Positions 6,249 to 9,830 of a stretch of 9,830 nt of DNA are shown here, piece after piece. Within the stretch, counting starts at the first letter, position 1. Each line of letters opens with the position of its first letter. Where the stretch lies: the NCBI GenBank assembly GCA_017880705.1, contig JADGRS010000087.1, positions 1-9,830 on the forward strand, given 5' to 3'. Both the position numbers and the translations under genes were made by a program. Under the pieces are notes generated by a model. That model ran no database searches, had not been told where the DNA came from, and worked only from the letters and a program-made list of their open reading frames with translations. This stretch comes from Burkholderiales bacterium. GTDB taxonomy: Bacteria > Pseudomonadota > Gammaproteobacteria > Burkholderiales > Usitatibacteraceae.

Positions 6249-6482
6249 ATGGCCAAGGACAGCAAGCAAGGAATTTCCGCGAGGATCATGCAGGCGATCC
6301 GCAACGCGCTCACGCCACCCATCAGCGACGAATCCCAGGAGGCGCCGACCCCCGCCGAGGCGCGCAAAATGAAGGCGGCCGTCAAGGCATCAGGCGGCGC
6401 GACCCGGAAGAAGAAGAACGCCACGCGCAAGCCCGCGGGCAAGGGAGGCAAGTCTCGCCCCCGCTCGAAGAAGTCTGCGTGA
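6249..6482 (+). CDS. Small lysine-rich basic protein
   Basis: 77 residues from ATG at 6249, preceded by GGAGA. An N-terminal amphipathic stretch (SKQGISARIMQAIRNAL, 5-21) and an acidic PISDESQEAPTPAEA patch (24-38) lead into a strongly basic tail with RKKKNATRKPAGKGGK and a terminal RSKKSA. The tail resembles histone H1-like or AlgP-like DNA- or RNA-binding tails, but I see no defined domain. Its stop overlaps the GTG of the cytochrome gene in the arrangement GTGA, so translation is coupled. A role linked to the redox operon is not evident; it may simply be carried as the first gene. A start at 6156 would only add residues without coding character. Confidence 0.7.
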   Translation: MAKDSKQGISARIMQAIRNALTPPISDESQEAPTPAEARKMKAAVKASGGATRKKKNATRKPAGKGGKSRPRSKKSA

Positions 6483-7312
6483 CCGCCGGCAGCTACCTTT
6501 ACAAGCGCCACAAGCTGGCGGTCCGCGTGATGCATTGGATCAATGTGCTCTCGGCGCTCCTGCTGCTGATGAGTGGCCTGCAGATTTTCAACGCGCACCC
6601 GATGCTCTACTGGGGAAAGTCCTCGTACACCGGCAGGCCGCCGATCCTCGCGCTCACGGCGACCGAAGACAACGAGGGCAACGTCACCGGCGTCGCGCGC
6701 GTCTTCGGGCACGAGTTCGTGACCACGGGCGTGCTCGGAGCGTCGGCGAACTCCGAGGGCGATATCGTCGCGCGCGGCTTTCCCTCATGGATCACGATTC
6801 CCGATTCGTCGTGGCTCGCCATGGCGCGCCGCTGGCATCTTTTCTTCGCGTGGGTCTTCGCGATCAACGGCCTCGCCTACATCGCCTACTCGATCGCCAC
6901 GCGGCACCTCACGCGCGACCTCGCGCCGACGCGGCGCGAGTGGCGCTCGATCGGGCAATCGATCAAGGACCACCTGCGCTTTCGCCATCCGAAGGGCGAG
7001 GCGGCCAAGGACTACAACGTCCTGCAGAAGCTCGCGTATCTCGCGATCGTCTTCATTGTGCTGCCGCTCCTCGTCCTCATGGGATTGGGGATGTCTCCGT
7101 GGCTCGATGCGCTGGTTCCGAATTGGATCGATCTCTTCGGTGGCCGGCAGTCGGCGCGCACGCTGCATTTCGCGGCGGCGTGGATCCTCGTCGCGTTCGT
7201 GCTGATCCATGTGTTCGAAGTCGTCGTCACGGGCCTCTGGAACAACCTGCGCTCGATGATCACGGGCCGCTATCGCGTGGAGGCGCAGGCGAGTCATGAA
7301 AAGCCCGAATGA
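6479..7312 (+). CDS. Cytochrome b561-type membrane electron carrier
   Basis: 277 residues from a GTG overlapping the previous stop. It resembles the di-haem cytochrome b subunits of Ni,Fe-hydrogenases and related oxidoreductases (PF01292). Four membrane segments are visible at about 19-37, 119-140, 183-206 and 228-250. Candidate haem-ligand histidines are H19 (VMHWINV), H120 (RRWHLFF), H230 (RTLHFAA) and H244 (LIHVFEV). A long loop of about 75 residues lies between the first two segments, much longer than in simple cytochromes b561, and could be the docking face for the partner enzyme. It presumably passes electrons between the quinone pool and the molybdoenzyme encoded directly downstream, whose start lies inside this gene. 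Direction of flow is not known. Confidence 0.87.
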   Translation: MTAGSYLYKRHKLAVRVMHWINVLSALLLLMSGLQIFNAHPMLYWGKSSYTGRPPILALTATEDNEGNVTGVARVFGHEFVTTGVLGASANSEGDIVARGFPSWITIPDSSWLAMARRWHLFFAWVFAINGLAYIAYSIATRHLTRDLAPTRREWRSIGQSIKDHLRFRHPKGEAAKDYNVLQKLAYLAIVFIVLPLLVLMGLGMSPWLDALVPNWIDLFGGRQSARTLHFAAAWILVAFVLIHVFEVVVTGLWNNLRSMITGRYRVEAQASHEKPE

Positions 7313-8066
7313 GCGCCGGCGGTTCGTGCTGCGCGCCGCCGCGGGATTCGCCGCCCTGGTGACGGCGGGTTGCGAGCGGCTCTCGCGAAGCGAGTGGTTT
7401 CCGAAGGTCCTGGCCGTCGGCGAATCGCTGAGCAGCGGCGCGCAACACCTCATCAGCCCGCGCAAGTCCATGGCGCAGGAATTCTCCGAAGCCGACCTTT
7501 CGCCGCAGTTCCGCAGCAACGGCACATCGATGCCGAATGATCCGGGGTACCAGGCGCTCGCGGCGAACGCATTCGCCGGCTGGGCGCTGCAAGTAGACGG
7601 GCTCGTCGCCAATCCGCTGAAGCTCACGCTCGCGGAGCTGCGCACGATGCCCGCACGCACGCAGATCACGCGCCACGATTGCGTCGAGGGCTGGAGCGCC
7701 ATCGGCAAATGGACCGGCGTGCCGCTCCACGAGGTTCTCGCGCTCGCGAAGCCTCAACCGAACGCGCGCTTCGCCGTGTTCCACTGCGCCGATCCGATGG
7801 AAGAGGACGGATCGCACAAGTACTACGAAAGCATCGACATGGACGATGCGTACCATCCGCAGACAATGCTCGCCTACGACCTGAACGGCGCGACGCTGCC
7901 CGTCGCGAACGGCGCTCCGATCCGCCTGCGCGTGGAGCGCCAGCTCGGCTACAAGATGGCCAAGTACGTGATGCGCATCGAGCTGGTGGAAAGTTTCGCG
8001 CACATCGCCGGCGGCAAAGGCGGCTACTGGGAAGACGAAGGCTACGAGTGGTACGCGGGGATTTGA
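7296..8066 (+). CDS. Tat-exported molybdopterin oxidoreductase, MsrP/YedY-like
   Basis: 256 residues. It belongs to the sulfite oxidase/MsrP-like molybdopterin fold. The N-terminus has a twin-arginine motif (RRRFVLRAAAGFAALV, 7-22), directly followed by a lipobox LVTAGC with C26, so it is probably folded in the cytoplasm, exported by Tat and lipid-anchored. In the core, HDCVEGWSAIGKWTGVPL (127-144) carries C129, the expected molybdenum-coordinating cysteine. YESIDMDDAYHP, then ANGAPIRLRVERQLGYKMAKY, are the family's other conserved stretches. It overlaps the cytochrome gene by 17 bases, with GGAGG upstream. MsrP normally pairs with the flavocytochrome MsrQ to repair methionine sulfoxide; here the partner is a different cytochrome b type, so the substrate may differ. 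Confidence 0.88.
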   Translation: MKSPNERRRFVLRAAAGFAALVTAGCERLSRSEWFPKVLAVGESLSSGAQHLISPRKSMAQEFSEADLSPQFRSNGTSMPNDPGYQALAANAFAGWALQVDGLVANPLKLTLAELRTMPARTQITRHDCVEGWSAIGKWTGVPLHEVLALAKPQPNARFAVFHCADPMEEDGSHKYYESIDMDDAYHPQTMLAYDLNGATLPVANGAPIRLRVERQLGYKMAKYVMRIELVESFAHIAGGKGGYWEDEGYEWYAGI

Positions 8067-8121
8067 TCTCACGCCCCGGTAGGCGCCCTCCCACGTCAGC
8101 GCGCGCCGGTGTCCGATGGAC

Positions 8122-8153
8122 GGCAACGCGGGTCACGCCCATTGTTGCCTTTT
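8122..8153 (+). terminator. Hairpin with short U run ahead of the csbD-like gene
   Basis: GGCAAC at 8122-8127 pairs with GTTGCC at 8144-8149, with an inner GGG (8130-8132) and CCC (8138-8140), and is followed by TTTT at 8150-8153. It could end the molybdoenzyme operon. It sits only a few bases before the ribosome site of the next gene, so it could instead be a leader structure affecting that gene. The stem is interrupted and the U run short. Confidence 0.4.
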
Positions 8154-8167
8154 CAAAGGAGACCGCA

Positions 8168-8344
8168 ATGAACAAGGACCAAGTGAAGGGCCGTGCGAAA
8201 GAAGTCGCCGGCAAGATCGAGAAGAACGTCGGCCATGCCGTGGGCAGCACCAAGACCGAAGCCAAGGGCCTCGTGAAGGAAGTGGCGGGAAAGATCCAGA
8301 AAGCCGTCGGCGACGCGCGCAACCGCGAGTTCGACAAGCCGTAA
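8168..8344 (+). CDS. CsbD-like stress protein
   Basis: 58 residues, hydrophilic, with no signal peptide. MNKDQVKGRAKEVAGKIEKN matches the start of the CsbD family (PF05532), and the GKxxEVAGKIQKAVGD repeat-like second half is typical. Family members are induced by general stress in many bacteria; their biochemical role is not established. The start ATG 8168 has a strong AAAGGAG site 7 bases upstream. It stands alone between the molybdoenzyme operon and a convergent gene, probably under its own promoter in 8067-8150, though no clear -35/-10 pair is visible. Family assignment is firm. Confidence 0.92.
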   Translation: MNKDQVKGRAKEVAGKIEKNVGHAVGSTKTEAKGLVKEVAGKIQKAVGDARNREFDKP

Positions 8345-8367
8345 CTCTTACGGCCCCGGTGCTCGAA

Positions 8368-8392
8368 GGGCCATGCGCCAGCGCATCGGCCC
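8368..8392. terminator. Imperfect GC hairpin between convergent genes
   Basis: GGGCC (8368-8372) and ATGCG (8373-8377) pair with CGCAT (8382-8386) and GGCCC (8388-8392), ten pairs with a single bulged C at 8387 and a four-base loop. It lies between the csbD-like stop and the stop of the minus-strand gene at 8395. There is no U tract, so it is a candidate bidirectional terminator only. Confidence 0.4.
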
Positions 8393-8394
8393 GA

Positions 8395-8727
8395 CTAGCG
8401 AACCACGCGCGACGGCTCCGAGCCGTGCTCGATGAACGTCCGGACCGCCATGTCGAGGCACGAGAACTGGTAGCAATCGACGACGCGCCGCGCATCGGTC
8501 GGCGCGATGAGCCCCATGCCGTACTGCCCCGTGAGGGACGAGCGAAATAGCGCGACGCGGCCCCACTGCGCGTGGACCACGCAATCGGACGCGAACATGC
8601 CCTGCTCGCTGGTAGCGGGAAACGCCTCGATCAGGTAGGGCGCGATGCTGCCGTGGTCGCGCGCGGGCTCCGCATTCACGACCCCCTGGTCGGCGCCGAG
8701 CACGTCACGCAGATATTGCTGGTCCAT
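8395..8727 (-). CDS. Hypothetical protein, 110 residues
   Basis: ATG at 8727 to TAG at 8395-8397. Almost all codons end in G or C, so coding on this strand is convincing. No signal peptide or membrane segment is visible. It has three cysteines (in ASDCVVH, VVDCYQFSC) and a mixed composition suggesting a small folded domain of about 100 residues. I recognise no family. The ribosome site is poor (a GAGG lies too far upstream), so an internal start is possible. It converges on the csbD-like gene with a hairpin between them. Confidence 0.65.
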   Translation of the reverse strand: MDQQYLRDVLGADQGVVNAEPARDHGSIAPYLIEAFPATSEQGMFASDCVVHAQWGRVALFRSSLTGQYGMGLIAPTDARRVVDCYQFSCLDMAVRTFIEHGSEPSRVVR

Positions 8728-9005
8728 CCACTAAGTGTGCCTCGCAATCGGCCCCGCCATCTGTTCGATGGCGCACATACATGGCGCTGAAGAATTCATC
8801 ATCGAATCCTTCGCGAAGCTGACGATACTGTGCGGAATTCAACTTGCCGCAAGGTTCGCTGCCGAAATTGACTCCCATCAATGTTCGTCGAATGGGCGCG
8901 GAGCCCAATCCCGGAAAATGGCAGCAAACAAGAGCTCAGGGTTCAGTGTCGAGTTCTGCAGCACGGGGCAACGAGTCCAAAAAATCTCCAGGAGGAACAT
9001 CCAGC
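8728..9005. other. Intergenic region upstream of the porin gene
   Basis: Non-coding in my reading: less GC-rich than its surroundings and without codon bias. It should hold the promoter of the porin and that of the minus-strand gene. A TTGACT at about 8869-8874 could be a -35 box for the porin, but no good -10 follows at 16-18 bases. A minus-strand frame at 8705-8878 was considered and set aside. Confidence 0.4.
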
Positions 9006-9830
9006 ATGACATTCCAAAAAAAATCTCTGGCCATTGCTTGTTCGCTTGCGCTCGCGTCGATAGGCAGCGCGCACGCGGATCAGCTGTCCGACTTGCAAGC
9101 GAAGTTGGATGCGATGCAAAGACAGATCCAGGAACTGCAGTCGCAAATCAGCTCGGTGCAGAAAGCGCAGGCCAAGCCGGCGCAAGCCACGCCAGCACCC
9201 GCGCCCGGCATCAGCATGCAGCCCGGCAACGACTTGACCTTCCATGTCGGGGGCGGCGAAGTCACGCTCTACGGCCACGTCGATGTCTCTCTCGACAGCC
9301 AGACCAACGGAATGAGCGGCTTCATCAACGGCGGCTCGCCGGTGACGGGCAACAACGGCTGGGTTCCCGACGTTTCCAGCAACCTGTCGTACTTCGGGGT
9401 TCGCGGGGGACGTGACGTCGGCGATGACTTGAGGGCCGTCTTCCAGTTTGAAACCGAAGTCGCGTACGCCGCGACTCCGGGCGCCTCGGATCAGTCGACC
9501 GACGGGACCGCGCAGAAGTTCAGCCTCGGATCGCGCAACAGCTACATCGGACTGCAGAGCAGGAGCTGGGGCACGATCAAGCTCGGCAAGACCGATACGC
9601 CGTACAAGACGTCCACCGGCCGCCTGGACCCCTTCGCCAGCACTCCGGGGGACTACAACGCCATCATGGGCAATAGCGGCGGCGACAACCGCGCGGAATT
9701 CGACATGCGGCTGCCTCACTCCGTCTGGTACGAATCGCCGAACATGAACGGCCTGACTTTCGGCGTCCTCGCTTCACCGGGCCAGAACCGAAGCACCAAC
9801 AACGGGCTGTATGCGCAGGGCGAGCCCGAT
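9006..9830 (+). CDS. Outer-membrane porin, partial (3' end outside window)
   Basis: 275 residues seen; the gene continues past the right edge. A signal peptide of 24 residues (MTFQKKSLAIACSLALASIGSAHA) targets it to the outer membrane. Residues about 26-57 form a short coiled coil (LSDLQAKLDAMQRQIQEL...), then a Pro/Ala-rich linker (AKPAQATPAPAP) leads to the barrel. The barrel start is typical of the Gram-negative porin family (Porin_4/OmpC-like): EVTLYGHVDVSL, SNLSYFGVRGGRDVGDDLRAVFQFE, SLGSRNSYIGLQ, WGTIKLGKTDTPYK. It is a general diffusion channel; specificity cannot be judged. AGGAGG lies ten bases before ATG 9006. An A8 tract in codons 4-7 is a slippage-prone run. Coiled-coil N-termini of this kind may contact the cell wall. 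Confidence 0.92.
   Translation, partial: MTFQKKSLAIACSLALASIGSAHADQLSDLQAKLDAMQRQIQELQSQISSVQKAQAKPAQATPAPAPGISMQPGNDLTFHVGGGEVTLYGHVDVSLDSQTNGMSGFINGGSPVTGNNGWVPDVSSNLSYFGVRGGRDVGDDLRAVFQFETEVAYAATPGASDQSTDGTAQKFSLGSRNSYIGLQSRSWGTIKLGKTDTPYKTSTGRLDPFASTPGDYNAIMGNSGGDNRAEFDMRLPHSVWYESPNMNGLTFGVLASPGQNRSTNNGLYAQGEPD

Noticed and set aside
8705..8878. A 57-codon minus-strand frame (MGVNFGSEPCGKLNS...)
   Set aside because: About half of its codons end in A or T, unlike every sure gene here, it lacks a ribosome site and it overlaps the start of the 8395-8727 gene.

Overview
The window is GC-rich (GC-ending codons dominate every convincing gene) and looks like chromosomal DNA of a Gram-negative proteobacterium. 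A trimeric-type porin, a Tat-exported lipoprotein and inner-membrane cytochrome b show the Gram-negative envelope. A DUF3562-type small protein, a CsbD-like protein, a PSD-A-type phosphatidylserine decarboxylase and a soluble histidine kinase of a type common in Burkholderiales point to the Betaproteobacteria. The lineage is an inference from gene content. No tRNA, rRNA, transposase, phage gene or CRISPR array is visible.

Layout. 1-189: left edge, no gene I can name. 190-1631, minus strand: a cytoplasmic orphan sensor histidine kinase followed by a short putative lipoprotein carrying only the C-terminal half of a DUF4440/NTF2-like domain. 1632-2158: mostly non-coding. It holds a 7-bp inverted repeat near the kinase start, three consecutive hairpins ending in a classical plus-strand terminator (a candidate small RNA), and a candidate 54-residue basic ORF on the minus strand. 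2159-2600: two small genes end to end (DUF3562 on plus, an unknown 71-residue protein on minus). Two copies of a 41-bp element (17-bp identical core) lie at 2143 and 2646, both between diverging genes.

2713-4109, plus: a class I SAM methyltransferase overlapping a membrane-anchored phosphatidylserine decarboxylase. 4163-6052, minus and convergent: a secreted phosphoesterase of the phospholipase C/acid phosphatase family. Together these three could form a phospholipid synthesis and turnover neighbourhood, but that link is inferred.

6249-8066, plus: a translationally coupled operon of a lysine-rich small protein, a cytochrome b561-type membrane protein and a Tat-exported molybdopterin oxidoreductase with a lipobox. 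The last two read as a membrane-anchored redox couple: quinol-side cytochrome b and periplasmic molybdoenzyme. 8168-8344: CsbD-like stress protein. 8395-8727, minus: unknown 110-residue protein. 9006 to the right edge: an outer-membrane porin with an N-terminal coiled coil, cut off by the window.

I see no defence system, biosynthetic cluster or mobile island. The least explained items are the duplicated 41-bp element, the triple-hairpin transcript, the half-domain DUF4440 lipoprotein and the lysine-rich/cytochrome/molybdoenzyme operon.
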